Positions 24,795 to 33,523 of a stretch of 64,000 nucleotides of DNA are shown here, piece by piece. Numbering within the stretch: position 1 is the first letter of the stretch; every line of letters starts with the position of its first letter. Both the position numbers and the translations under genes were made by a program. The notes beneath the pieces are model-generated. The model made no database searches, was not told the origin of the DNA, and saw only the letters and a program-made list of their open reading frames with translations. Source of the stretch: Eubacteriales bacterium (lineage in GTDB: Bacteria; Bacillota; Clostridia; Oscillospirales; Butyricicoccaceae); assembly GCA_030539335.1 (NCBI GenBank), contig JAUNSG010000001.1:294931-358930 (forward strand), given 5' to 3'.

Positions 24795-25823
24795 ATGAAT
24801 TTAAAACAAATCGCACAAGAGGCCGGCCTATCCCTCTCAACAGTTTCTCTTGTCTTAAATGGTAAACCAGGTGTTAGTCAGAGCACGCGCGACCGTGTAA
24901 CACAACTTCTCATTCAAAATGGATATAATATCCGTTCGTCTCAGGCCAAAGAGAAGGCTCTTTCCGTTCCCCGACGTCTGCTATTTATCCACTATCGCGG
25001 TTCCGGTTGTCTCATGGAAAGCAAGGACAGTTTTTTTATCCAAATTCTTGACGGCATCGAACAGCAAGCCCGCCGGTCCAATTTTAGTTTACAGATTTTA
25101 AATCTGAATCAAAGCAATTTAAAAGAAGAACTGATCACCGCTTCCCGTAATGTTGATGGTGTAATTATCTTTGCTACCGAGTTAGAGGCAGAATTGGTTC
25201 CCATACTGCACTATTGTAACGTTCCCCTCGTTGTGATTGACGCAAATTTCCCCCATGAGCAGTTTAATTACATCACCGTAGAGAACAAGGATGCCGTATT
25301 CCGCGCGATCTCCTATCTTCATTCGCTCGGGCATACACAGATCGGTTATCTTCACAGTTTTGAGAGTACCGGGTCAATCCCCGACCGAGAACGCGGTTAC
25401 TATTCTTCCATGAAAGAACTGGGACTTCCTATAAATCCCGATCATGTGTTTCAGCTTTATTTGTTTGCTGACCGCACCTACGATCAGATGTGCCGTATTC
25501 TCTCTGCGCACCCCTCGCTTCCTACCGCCTTTGTCTCGGACAATGACGTTTTGGCGATCGGTGCCATGCGGGCGTTCCAGGATTGTGGCTATCGCATTCC
25601 CGAAGATATCTCAATCATCGGCTTTGATGACTCTTATATCAGTAGTATTTCTAATCCGCCGCTGACAACTGTTCATTCTCCGCAGCCTGCGCTCGGAAGG
25701 GCAGCCGTCAATCGAATCCAGGAAATTTTAGATACCGGCGACGTCAATATTATTCGTTCCAGTCTCTTTGCAAGCCTTGTGATCCGAAATTCCACCGCGC
25801 CTCCACGGCCAACAAATGACTGA
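24795..25823 (+). CDS. LacI-family transcriptional regulator
   Basis: A 342-residue repressor. The N-terminal helix-turn-helix is MNLKQIAQEAGLSLSTVSLV with the hinge helix region LNGKPGVSQSTRDRV. The effector domain has the periplasmic-binding fold (VDGVIIFATELEAELV, NVPLVVIDANF, TAFVSDNDVLAIGAMRAF, IIGFDDSYIS). AAAAGGAGC lies upstream of the ATG. It is divergent from the ABC operon, so control of that operon by the imported sugar or a derivative is likely. Confidence 0.95.
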   Translation: MNLKQIAQEAGLSLSTVSLVLNGKPGVSQSTRDRVTQLLIQNGYNIRSSQAKEKALSVPRRLLFIHYRGSGCLMESKDSFFIQILDGIEQQARRSNFSLQILNLNQSNLKEELITASRNVDGVIIFATELEAELVPILHYCNVPLVVIDANFPHEQFNYITVENKDAVFRAISYLHSLGHTQIGYLHSFESTGSIPDRERGYYSSMKELGLPINPDHVFQLYLFADRTYDQMCRILSAHPSLPTAFVSDNDVLAIGAMRAFQDCGYRIPEDISIIGFDDSYISSISNPPLTTVHSPQPALGRAAVNRIQEILDTGDVNIIRSSLFASLVIRNSTAPPRPTND

Positions 25824-25902
25824 GCCAAATCAATCGTTAACGATATCACTGCCTATCCTTCGAAAGAACACCCATACAGCAGATATTTTCCTACAAACAA
25901 AA

Positions 25903-25940
25903 TCCGCCCGGATGAAAGCAAAAAGCTTCCGTCCGAGCGG
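25903..25940 (-). terminator. Terminator of the MarR-kinase-MATE operon
   Basis: On the minus strand CCGCTCGGACGGAAGC pairs with GCTTTCATCCGGGCGG (a few mismatches) across a TTTTT loop and is followed by ATTTTGTTTG. Confidence 0.75.
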
Positions 25941-25954
25941 TATTTTCATCTTTG

Positions 25955-27280
25955 TCAGTAATGGTATTTTTTCCTTTTTGCAAGCAGGAAACAAATGGTC
26001 ACGAGCAATGCCATGATCTCCGCCGCAACAACCGCGAGCCAAATACCATCCAGCTGCAGGAAAAGCGGAAGAAGAAGTACGGCGGCGACCTGAAACAGGA
26101 GGGTTCTCAAAAAGGAAATCAATGCGGAGGTGAGCCCATCGTTGAGCGCCGTAAAGAACGAGGAGCCAAAAATATTGAATCCCGAAACAAGGAAAGAAAA
26201 CGAATAAAGCAGAAATGCGCGCATTGTCATTTCCAGCAAATCCTGGTCGTAACCGACAAACATCATGGAAAGTGGCTTTGCCAATATCTCCGCAGAGGCA
26301 AACATCAAAACAGCAAAGACTCCCAGAATCACAAAGCTTTTCTTCCGCAATCCCTTCAGTTCGATTTGATTTTGTGCGCCATAGTGATATCCAATTACGG
26401 GGGCTGTGCCGACAGAATATCCGAGAAATACAGCCTGAAACACCATATTGATATACATCAGAACGCCGTAAGCCGCAATACCATCCTCACCGGCATACTT
26501 TAGCAGCTGTATGTTGTACAGCATATTCACAACCGACATGGAAATGTTGGACATCAATTCCGAAGATCCGTTGGTACAGGTTTTCAGAATGGTTTTTCCA
26601 TCGAAGCGCGCCTTTGTCAGCCGCAGCAAACTGGTGTTGGGGCATCCAAAATAGATCAACGGAACAATACCGCCCACACACTGGCTGAGTGCAGTTGCTG
26701 CTGCCGCACCTTCCAATCCCCATCGAAATACCGCGACAAACAGAGCATCCAGCACCATATTGGTGCATCCCGCCGCAACGGTCACACAAAGCCCCAACTG
26801 CGGTTTTGCTGCTGTGACAAACAGACATTGGAATTCATATTGGAGTACAAAGGCTGGAATCGCAGCCAAAAAGATTCGTCCATAGGTGATGCTGTCCTCC
26901 AAAAGCTGTCCCTCTGCGCCAAGTGCAGCGGCAAGCGGCCGCAGAAAGAGAATGCCAGCAATCGCCAAAACAATACCACTAACAATAGAAACATAGATGA
27001 TCCGGGAAAACACCTGATTGGCCTTCTCGCGGTCGCCTTCCCCCATGGTTTTTGCGATCAATGCGCTGCCGCCTGTGCCGAACATGAAACCAATCGATCC
27101 CAGGATCATCAGGTAAGGCATAATGAAGTTGACGGCAGTAAATGGTGTTTTTCCGACAAAATTAGAGACAAAAAAGCCGTCAACCACACTGTATATGGAG
27201 GTAAAAACCAACATAATGATCGACGGCAGTGTAAAATGCAGAAGTTTTTTATAGCCAAAATGATCGGAAAGCTGAGTCAT
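25955..27280 (-). CDS. MATE-family efflux transporter
   Basis: A 441-residue protein with about twelve hydrophobic helices. Its N-terminal half shows IYSVVDGFFVSNFVG and its second half the related YNIQLLKYAGEDGIAAYGVLMYI, as expected for the two MATE bundles. These are Na+ or H+ coupled exporters of drugs and metabolites. ATG at 27280 overlaps the stop of the kinase-like gene by 4 bases, with GGGAG upstream; an in-frame start at 27301 would overlap by 25 bases. It is the last gene of the MarR operon. Confidence 0.93.
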   Translation of the reverse strand: MTQLSDHFGYKKLLHFTLPSIIMLVFTSIYSVVDGFFVSNFVGKTPFTAVNFIMPYLMILGSIGFMFGTGGSALIAKTMGEGDREKANQVFSRIIYVSIVSGIVLAIAGILFLRPLAAALGAEGQLLEDSITYGRIFLAAIPAFVLQYEFQCLFVTAAKPQLGLCVTVAAGCTNMVLDALFVAVFRWGLEGAAAATALSQCVGGIVPLIYFGCPNTSLLRLTKARFDGKTILKTCTNGSSELMSNISMSVVNMLYNIQLLKYAGEDGIAAYGVLMYINMVFQAVFLGYSVGTAPVIGYHYGAQNQIELKGLRKKSFVILGVFAVLMFASAEILAKPLSMMFVGYDQDLLEMTMRAFLLYSFSFLVSGFNIFGSSFFTALNDGLTSALISFLRTLLFQVAAVLLLPLFLQLDGIWLAVVAAEIMALLVTICFLLAKRKKYHY

Positions 27281-27900
27281 ATTTTCGTTCTCCCAAACCA
27301 ACTATTTATAAAATCTGCAACCGACGGTGTTAATTCCTTGATGCTCCAATCAGTGGTGTTGACAATAAGGTGGTACGCGCTTCGCTCGCCCCATTTGCTG
27401 TCTGTGATGATCTCACGGCTCCAGCTGCGGTTCTTATCAATGCGCCGGATATTCCGCTCAATCTCTCTCCGGGATAGCTGCTCATTCATATCAGCACGTT
27501 CTATGCAGCGCTGAACTTTTGTTTCCATATCGGCACATACAAAAAGGTGAAACGGATGATACTCCTTCAGCAAAACATCCGCATTTCGTCCAACAATGAC
27601 ACTGTCCTTTCCCGTCTGTGCAATTCCTTCGATTACACGCTTTTGTTGCAGCAACAGATTTGTCTGGGCAGTCTGCATGGCATAGGAACCTGCAAAAGAG
27701 TGCCGGAAGGTCAATGGTACATTCTGCCAGTTATAATTCTCCAGAGCGTTCTTCACATAGTCCTCATTTCGTCCTCCGCTATTGGCGATAGAGGTGATAA
27801 TTTCTCTGTCATAATAGGCAAAGCCCAGTTCGTCTGCCAGACGCTTTCCCAGCTCTCTGCCTCCGCTGCCAAATTCCCGGCTGATGGTGATTATTTTCAT
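27277..27900 (-). CDS. Cytidylate kinase-like protein
   Basis: A 207-residue P-loop protein of the cytidylate kinase-like group. MKIITISREFGSGGRELGKRL holds the phosphate loop (SREFGSGG), YYDREIITSIA follows, then DSVIVGRNADVLL and a basic lid region RNIRRIDKNRSWSRE. This group is common in Clostridia, often beside transporters, and its substrate has not been established. It overlaps its neighbours by 4 bases on each side (MarR upstream, MATE downstream), which is strong evidence for coupled translation. Confidence 0.88.
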   Translation of the reverse strand: MKIITISREFGSGGRELGKRLADELGFAYYDREIITSIANSGGRNEDYVKNALENYNWQNVPLTFRHSFAGSYAMQTAQTNLLLQQKRVIEGIAQTGKDSVIVGRNADVLLKEYHPFHLFVCADMETKVQRCIERADMNEQLSRREIERNIRRIDKNRSWSREIITDSKWGERSAYHLIVNTTDWSIKELTPSVADFINSWFGRTKI

Positions 27901-28340
27901 AATGATATCTCCTTTGTCTTCTCGCGAAAGGCAATAAGAAATCGTTCGGTCAGTTCCATATAGCTATTTCTTTCCACCTCAGACCAGGAATCAAAAATGG
28001 CATCCTCAATTTCCTGTACTCTTACCGCACTGTTTTTCGCCAGTAATTTCCCCTCCTCGGTCAGACAAACTTTTTTCTTTTTCCCATCTACCGTTTCCAG
28101 AAATACATTTCCGTCTTGTTCCAATTTGCGCAGTGCGGAATTGATTGTCTGTTTGCTGATCCCGGACAAGCGAACAACTTCGCTGAGTAAGCATTCCTCG
28201 CCACAGAGACATATCGTGTACAAAATCCGCATAGCACTATCCGACAGTCCAAACTTCCATGCTGCTTCATGATAGGCCGCTTCGATCTCACTTGTCAGAT
28301 AGCTATACCGTCTTTTTTCTGAATGGTTCTTGTTTTTCAT
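27897..28340 (-). CDS. MarR-family transcriptional regulator of the kinase-MATE operon
   Basis: A 147-residue winged-helix protein. The DNA-binding region is LLSEVVRLSGISKQTINSALRKLEQDG and the wing is KKKKVCLTEEGK. An ideal AAGGAGG site lies 6 bases before the ATG. Two near-identical inverted-repeat operators sit in its promoter, one between -35 and -10 and one just before the ribosome-binding site, so the operon is very probably autorepressed. It overlaps the kinase-like gene by 4 bases. Confidence 0.92.
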   Translation of the reverse strand: MKNKNHSEKRRYSYLTSEIEAAYHEAAWKFGLSDSAMRILYTICLCGEECLLSEVVRLSGISKQTINSALRKLEQDGNVFLETVDGKKKKVCLTEEGKLLAKNSAVRVQEIEDAIFDSWSEVERNSYMELTERFLIAFREKTKEISL

Positions 28341-28355
28341 AAGAACGCCTCCTTA

Positions 28356-28369
28356 GTATGAAATCATAC
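28356..28369. promoter_or_regulatory. MarR operator, proximal copy
   Basis: GTATGAAATCATAC: 6-bp perfect inverted arms around AA. It lies between the -10 box and the Shine-Dalgarno site of the marR gene. Confidence 0.7.
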
Positions 28370-28376
28370 CTTTTGA

Positions 28377-28405
28377 AGTATAGTACGAAATCATACCAAA
28401 GTCAA
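28377..28405 (-). promoter_or_regulatory. Promoter of the MarR-kinase-MATE operon with second operator in the spacer
   Basis: On the minus strand TTGACT (28400-28405), a 17-base spacer and TATACT (28377-28382). The spacer contains GTACGAAATCATAC (28383-28396), one mismatch from the proximal operator at 28356-28369. The two sites start 27 bases apart. Confidence 0.8.
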
Positions 28406-28630
28406 CCGTCCTTTTCTGTAAGTATGCTGCTCTCCCAATTGTACAATACGCATATGCGCAGGCAATAGATTTCCAATTTCCTTCATTTTCTCAACCAGAT
28501 GATTCTTTTCCCCACCGATGAGAACTATGGAATAGATGGTATCTCTACGATTGCTTTTGGTGCTGTTCTTTCCGCAACACGCATCTGAACCGCCCACCAT
28601 TGCGTTCCATTTTTCACTTGTGTACTTCAT
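28391..28630 (-). CDS. Small hypothetical protein
   Basis: A 79-residue frame starting MKYTSEKWNAMVGGSDACCG, with GGGAGAG at good spacing before the ATG at 28630. The middle (YSIVLIGGEKNHLVEKMKEI) could be a beta-strand followed by a helix. The C-terminus is basic. Its stop lies inside the downstream MarR promoter/operator. No family is recognised; it could be a truncated remnant. Confidence 0.45.
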   Translation of the reverse strand: MKYTSEKWNAMVGGSDACCGKNSTKSNRRDTIYSIVLIGGEKNHLVEKMKEIGNLLPAHMRIVQLGEQHTYRKGRLTLV

Positions 28631-28707
28631 GGTTGAACTCTCCCATATTCATTCGATATAAAATAAGTTTTATAGCAGAATCCTTTAAAATATATTTTAT
28701 ACAAAAT

Positions 28708-29376
28708 TTAACGTGATTCCATTAATGTATACCACTTTTCAAAATCACATGGCTTAACATCCCGATAATCCGAAAATGTGAATGTGGCATAACTCATATC
28801 GGTCGGAACTTCCGCGCCTGAAAATCCTACCCATTTCATTCCCGCCCTTTGGGCAGCAATCATACCATTTCGAGAATCCTCCACAACCAAACAATCCTGC
28901 GGCGGTACACCAAGCTGTTCGGAAGCTAATAGGAATACATCCGGTTCTGGTTTTCCATGCTCACAATACTGTGCAGATATGATACAGTCAAAATAATCCG
29001 TATATCCCAGCCGATTCATATAATCATCGATCACTTCCACCGAAGACGCAGAAGCAACTGCCAAACGATATCTCTGCTGCAATGCCCGCAGGCAGTCTTC
29101 TGTGCCTGGAAATCTAGGAAGTCCGTTCTTCTCCAGCCGCTTTCGATATCTGGCCCAGTGTTCTTCTTGTGCTTGGAGCGGGTCATCGTGTTCCCCGCCC
29201 AATTCTTTCAACAATGGTTCCCAAATTTCCTCCTCCGGCACACCACAATACTTTTGCAGATGCTTTACTGTATACGTATAGCCCCGTTCCGTCATCATGT
29301 CGTAGATGACATGATAGTGCAGCGTTTCCGAGTCCAGCAGGACGCCGTCCATGTCAAAGATAATTGCTCTCAGCAT
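28708..29376 (-). CDS. HAD-superfamily hydrolase (beta-phosphoglucomutase/sugar phosphatase-like)
   Basis: A 222-residue HAD protein. Motif I is IIFDMDGVLLDS with Asp8 and Asp10, motif II is the VASASS strand, motif III is the Lys in HGKPEPDVF, and motif IV is VEDSRNG. The cap is the helical type of the beta-phosphoglucomutase group, which also contains many sugar-phosphate phosphatases. It lies downstream of mtlD on the same strand, separated by an inverted-repeat element. A role in removing phosphate from an excess hexitol or hexose phosphate is an inference from location. Confidence 0.88.
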   Translation of the reverse strand: MLRAIIFDMDGVLLDSETLHYHVIYDMMTERGYTYTVKHLQKYCGVPEEEIWEPLLKELGGEHDDPLQAQEEHWARYRKRLEKNGLPRFPGTEDCLRALQQRYRLAVASASSVEVIDDYMNRLGYTDYFDCIISAQYCEHGKPEPDVFLLASEQLGVPPQDCLVVEDSRNGMIAAQRAGMKWVGFSGAEVPTDMSYATFTFSDYRDVKPCDFEKWYTLMESR

Positions 29377-29418
29377 ATTCTTGTCCTCCTGATTCTTGAC
29401 GATCCCGTATATTAAGAT

Positions 29419-29539
29419 AACACCTTAACCGTCCCTAGCGCGTATCTGAAAATTGGTTTTTCGATAGCACCTTATCAAATTGCCTTTTGTTGTTCCAGTA
29501 ATTGTTGATTGGTTTTTCTTTCGGGACGGTTAAGGTGTT
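29419..29539. repeat. 121-bp element bounded by a 17-bp perfect inverted repeat
   Basis: The left arm at 29419-29435 and right arm at 29523-29539 are exact reverse complements (AACACCTTAACCGTCCC). Inside is a direct repeat ATTGGTTTTTC at 29452-29462 and 29508-29518. There is no open frame and no clear target-site duplication. It sits between mtlD and the HAD gene. It could be a MITE-like insertion or a structured intercistronic RNA. Confidence 0.7.
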
Positions 29540-29559
29540 TACCCCGCTCTTATAGATAC

Positions 29560-30711
29560 TTATCCGAGCCGACTGTATTCCTCCAAAATGACATGATACA
29601 TACGGCTGTTTTCTTCCAGTCCGGTATATTTGCTGATCGCCGCGCCAACGCCGTTTTCCGCAATATAATTCTGTAACTCGACGGCCTGTTCGTCCTCCGG
29701 ATTTGTAAACTTCAGTGCACAGGCAACGCCTTTCAGCAGATGCCGATTCTCCAGGCCAAATTCCTCACACTGATATGCCGGTCCCATAATGCGGTCATTC
29801 GGAGAAATCTTGCGGATCGGCTCACGGGAAACACGGAAAATCGAGTCAGCTACCCCCGGTGTCAGGAAACGTCGAATCATCATCGTCTCCATGTATTCCA
29901 TCAGTGATTCGTGGGTGAAGCCGTACTTCTTTTCCAATGCAGCAGCAGATTCCTTTACGGCAGCGCGGACTTCCTTCTGGATTTCCGGATCACGCAGCGC
30001 ATCCTGTACAATTTCATAGCCATTTACCTGTCCAAAATAACCGCTGAGTGCATGTCCACAATTGATCATATAAATCTTGCGCTGGAGGAACATCTCCAGA
30101 TCGTCAACATATTCTCCGCCCTTGATCGGTTCCGAATCCGGATCAAGCAGCTTGCCGCGCTCAATTGCCAGCTCATAGGCGTCGCCGATTTCGATGCCTT
30201 TCTTTCCGTTATGTACGCCGTCAAATACCATGCGATCAACCGCTGTATTCGGATAGACGCCAATCGCATCCAGCTCCTCTTCCGTGATGACTCCGATATC
30301 AATCATGGCCTTTTTCAGGATGTCCGTACCCATGATGGCATTCTCACATGCCATGACGGTCGTTTTGCCTTTGCCATCTGCCAGACGCTGCTTCAAGCCC
30401 TTTGCCAACAGCGGTGCAATCTTCGGCAGATTGGTTGCCATAACAGAAGTTGTGATCACCTCAGCCTCACCGATTGCTTCAATCACCTTCTCCGGTTCCT
30501 TCACGGAAGAATAAGCAACAACGTGGTCAATGCGCTTTTCTTCATAATTATGATCAATCAAGAACAGGGGGTATTCATGCTTCTCATTTACCAGATCAAC
30601 CAGCGCGTCTACGACATCTGCAAAAATAATCTCATAGCCGCTGTCATGCAGAAGCTCTGCGATAAATCCTCTTCCAATTTTACCTGCTCCAAAATGCACT
30701 GCTTTTTTCAT
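29560..30711 (-). CDS. mtlD: Mannitol-1-phosphate 5-dehydrogenase-like polyol-phosphate dehydrogenase
   Basis: A 383-residue protein of the long-chain mannitol dehydrogenase family. The NAD loop is HFGAGKIGRGFIAELL at the N-terminus. The catalytic region has VYPNTAVDRMV and the motif NCGHALSGYFG with a conserved Asn-Gly-His. It oxidises a hexitol phosphate to a ketose phosphate (mannitol-1-P to fructose-6-P in the type enzyme). It follows the hexitol PTS gene after a 216-base structured gap. Mannitol is the default substrate; the companion epimerase and isomerase genes leave room for another hexitol. Confidence 0.93.
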   Translation of the reverse strand: MKKAVHFGAGKIGRGFIAELLHDSGYEIIFADVVDALVDLVNEKHEYPLFLIDHNYEEKRIDHVVAYSSVKEPEKVIEAIGEAEVITTSVMATNLPKIAPLLAKGLKQRLADGKGKTTVMACENAIMGTDILKKAMIDIGVITEEELDAIGVYPNTAVDRMVFDGVHNGKKGIEIGDAYELAIERGKLLDPDSEPIKGGEYVDDLEMFLQRKIYMINCGHALSGYFGQVNGYEIVQDALRDPEIQKEVRAAVKESAAALEKKYGFTHESLMEYMETMMIRRFLTPGVADSIFRVSREPIRKISPNDRIMGPAYQCEEFGLENRHLLKGVACALKFTNPEDEQAVELQNYIAENGVGAAISKYTGLEENSRMYHVILEEYSRLG

Positions 30712-30738
30712 GAAAATCTATCCTTTCTATAAACGATT

Positions 30739-30904
30739 CTTCTGAGGAAGAATATAAAAACGGAAGAAATCCTTCCTCAGAAGATATGGGTGGAGTTGGA
30801 GATATGTTCTCCGAAGCAGGAACCTGTGATTCCTGCTTCGCAAATCATATCTTCCCTTTCTCTGCAGGAGGAACGGCAATCTTGCCGTCCCTCCCGTTCA
30901 GAGA
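30739..30904 (-). other. Highly structured intercistronic region between the PTS gene and mtlD
   Basis: Several inverted repeats follow one another: 30739-30750 with 30772-30783 (12-bp perfect); GAAGATATG 30780-30788 with CATATCTTC 30846-30854 enclosing GAAGCAGGAA 30813-30822 with TTCCTGCTTC 30830-30839; and 30859-30864 with 30899-30904 enclosing smaller paired arms (CGGCA/TGCCG). None has a clear T-run on the minus strand, which suggests mRNA processing or differential stability. Confidence 0.65.
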
Positions 30905-30927
30905 GAACAAAGAAAGTGAATTAAAGT

Positions 30928-32826
30928 TTACAGATTCAACTGAAGAACCTTCATAACCTGTTCCTTTGTAGTGGCCTTCTGAAGGGCTTCAATGTTGGCC
31001 TCATCGCACAGTGTCTGTGCAATCTGCCCGAGGATTTCTACATGTTCTTCCCCGCGTCCTGCAACACCAATGAGCAAATATGCGGTTTCACCGTCGAAAT
31101 CAACGCCCTTCGGCACCTGAATAAAACAAATGCCGGAGTTCTTAATCGTCTTTTTCGAGCTTGACAGACCATGAGGTAATGCAACGCCGTTTCCCATGTA
31201 AACCGATACGTCTGCATCTCGTTTAATCATATCTTCCTTGTAGCCTTTATCGGTATATCCGCCCTTGATAAAAATGTCGGCACACGCCTCTATTGCTTCC
31301 TTTTTATCGCGGAACGATGCATTCAGAATAATGTTTTCCTCGCAAAATACCGGAATCGCTGTTTTCACTGCAACAGCGGCCTTCTGTGCTTCTGCCTGTA
31401 CCTGTGCCCTCGGCGCTTCTGCGCCTTCTTCTAGCATGGACTTGATCTGCTTGACAATGCGGTCATATTCGCCCTGATCCATAAAGTTGCTAATCGTAAG
31501 AATCGGGGTTCTGCCCTGTGTGGTCATCTTGGCACGCTCTGCCAGATTCACGTTCGTGACAACGACATCCGCATCATTTGGAATCTCTGCCACAGCCACA
31601 TGGTCAATCTTTGGATACAGGGTTGCCTTCTGAAGCCGTGTACGCAGGATGGACACGCCCATGGCAGAGGAACCCATTCCAGCATCGCAGGCAAAAACAA
31701 CTTTATTTAACTGCTGCAGCGTTCCCGCAACAACCGGTTCCAGCGAAACCGCAGCGTTTCCTGTAACAGCCGGCGCATCTCCAGTCTCCATAACAACATC
31801 GTCCGGCTGGTTGCTGAACTTCAAAATAACACTTGTTACCAGGAAGGATACGACCATAGAACCAAAGTATGCAATCGTATTGACTACCATACAGCTCTTC
31901 GGTGTCATCATATAGAATGCAAACACAGAGCCAGGAGACGGAGGTCCAATCGCGCCGCCGTCAAAGGCCGTAAGTATAAATAAGGAGAAGATATTACCGG
32001 CAATCGGGCCAAGAATGGTGAGCGGCATCGACAGGCAATATGGGAAGCAGGTCTCGGCAATACCGCCGAAGAACTGAATTGCCACTGCGCCAGGTGCGGA
32101 CTTCTTAGACATTCCCTTGCCGAACACAGCAAAGGCAGCAACCAGTCCAACCCAATATGCACCATTTGCCTCAATCAGGAACAGAATAGACTTACCAGCC
32201 ACAGCCGCCTGCTGTACGCCCAGCGGTACCAGAATACCGTGATTTACAGCATTATTCAGGAACAGAATCTGTGCGGGCTGAATAAAGAACGGAGTCAGCA
32301 GCAGCAAATTATGCTCTGTCAGGAAGTTTACACCAGCGGAAAGCACATTGGTGATAGCGGTCATGGCAGGCGCTACGCCCGCATAAGCCAGCATACAGAG
32401 CACAACGCCGATCAGACCTAAGGAGAAGTTATCAACCAGCATCTCCAGACCGGGCTTAACCTTGCCTTCTACCGCCTTGTCAAACTTCTTCAGAATCCAC
32501 GCTGCCAGCGGTCCCATAATCATACCGCCTACCAGCATCGTAACATCCGCACCAATGACACAGCCCATGGTGGCAAATCCGCCGATTACACCGCCGCGGC
32601 GTCCATATACATTGCTGCCTGCTGTGTATCCGATCAGCACCGGCAATAAGTACATCAGAATCGGGCTGACCAGTTCATTCCAATAGCGATTTGGCATCCA
32701 GCCTGTATCAATGAACAGCGCCGCTAAAACGCCCCAGCCAATGAATACGCCGACATTTGGCATAACCATAGCACTTAAGGTAGCGCCAAACTTTTGCACC
32801 TTCGCCTGAATTGCTTTTGCGTTCAT
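30928..32826 (-). CDS. mtlA: PTS mannitol-family transporter EIICBA
   Basis: A 632-residue fused permease. Domain IIC fills residues 1 to about 340 with GGVIGGFATMGCVIGADVTML and the GGIAETCFPYCL loop (GxxE motif). Domain IIB has the phosphocysteine in VVFACDAGMGSSAMG at about residue 385. Domain IIA (about 490-632) has the phospho-histidine in NGVALPHGLS. It imports and phosphorylates a hexitol, most probably mannitol. It is preceded by the SIS and epimerase genes and followed by mtlD. Three domains in one chain match the E. coli MtlA layout. Confidence 0.94.
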   Translation of the reverse strand: MNAKAIQAKVQKFGATLSAMVMPNVGVFIGWGVLAALFIDTGWMPNRYWNELVSPILMYLLPVLIGYTAGSNVYGRRGGVIGGFATMGCVIGADVTMLVGGMIMGPLAAWILKKFDKAVEGKVKPGLEMLVDNFSLGLIGVVLCMLAYAGVAPAMTAITNVLSAGVNFLTEHNLLLLTPFFIQPAQILFLNNAVNHGILVPLGVQQAAVAGKSILFLIEANGAYWVGLVAAFAVFGKGMSKKSAPGAVAIQFFGGIAETCFPYCLSMPLTILGPIAGNIFSLFILTAFDGGAIGPPSPGSVFAFYMMTPKSCMVVNTIAYFGSMVVSFLVTSVILKFSNQPDDVVMETGDAPAVTGNAAVSLEPVVAGTLQQLNKVVFACDAGMGSSAMGVSILRTRLQKATLYPKIDHVAVAEIPNDADVVVTNVNLAERAKMTTQGRTPILTISNFMDQGEYDRIVKQIKSMLEEGAEAPRAQVQAEAQKAAVAVKTAIPVFCEENIILNASFRDKKEAIEACADIFIKGGYTDKGYKEDMIKRDADVSVYMGNGVALPHGLSSSKKTIKNSGICFIQVPKGVDFDGETAYLLIGVAGRGEEHVEILGQIAQTLCDEANIEALQKATTKEQVMKVLQLNL

Positions 32827-32941
32827 AGGATTTCCTCTCTTTCTCGTTTTCCCTCTCTTTGTGTTATTTTATCACACATAGAGCTTGCAATCCTACCTTT
32901 CCAATACATTTCACTTGTCACTTTCATATCGGGACACCGTA

Positions 32942-33523
32942 TCATTCCATATTGGCATGATATTGCCACAATTCTTTCATATCCAGCTGCTTTTCTTCAA
33001 TAATCATCTTTGCCAGAATATCTCCAACCAGCAGCAGCGACTGCTCAAACAGTGAGGTCATCGGCTGTATGGAATCAATTTCATCCTGCAGATAATTCTT
33101 TGTCCGGACAGGAATACGAACCATGTAGTCACAAATCTCCTTCATCTGACTGTTGGGATTGGAACCAATATGGATGATCTTGCAGTCGACGGATTCCCGC
33201 GCTTTTTTCGCAATACCCAAAGGAAATAAGGAGCCGCCCGAGCCGGAACCAACGATCAGTAGATCGGACGGGTTCAGATGCGGCTCTGTAATCTCACCGA
33301 CATAGTGGGTCTTTATTCCCAAATGAGCGAGGCGTTTGCAAACCGCTTGAAGCGACAGCATAACTCGTCCGACGCCGATAAAGAAAACCTGATCGGCTGC
33401 CAGAATATCATCCTTGAGCCGTTCCAGCGAAGTAGGATCAATGCTGTGTAAGGTCCGGCTAAGTTCGTCTTCTACTGCCTGACAAGTATCCCGGTACGCT
33501 TCCGAAAATGTCTTTTCCATCAT
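32942..33523 (-). CDS. SIS-domain sugar isomerase, 6-phospho-3-hexuloisomerase-like
   Basis: A 193-residue single SIS domain, the length of 6-phospho-3-hexuloisomerase (HxlB). Typical segments are VFFIGVGRVMLSLQAVCKRLAHLG, DLLIVGSGSGGSLFPLGIAKKA (SxSG-type phosphate site) and CKIIHIGSNPNS, and a Glu-containing helix near the C-terminus (TSLFEQSLLLVGDIL). The ATG at 33523 overlaps the epimerase stop (ATGA) and has AGGAGG 5 bases upstream. PHI normally converts arabino-3-hexulose-6-P to fructose-6-P. In this hexitol operon it may isomerise a related ketose phosphate. Confidence 0.85.
   Translation of the reverse strand: MMEKTFSEAYRDTCQAVEDELSRTLHSIDPTSLERLKDDILAADQVFFIGVGRVMLSLQAVCKRLAHLGIKTHYVGEITEPHLNPSDLLIVGSGSGGSLFPLGIAKKARESVDCKIIHIGSNPNSQMKEICDYMVRIPVRTKNYLQDEIDSIQPMTSLFEQSLLLVGDILAKMIIEEKQLDMKELWQYHANME

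Noticed and set aside
29419..29539. Inverted-repeat element as a complete insertion sequence
   Set aside because: It is only 121 bases long and has no transposase frame or clear target duplication.
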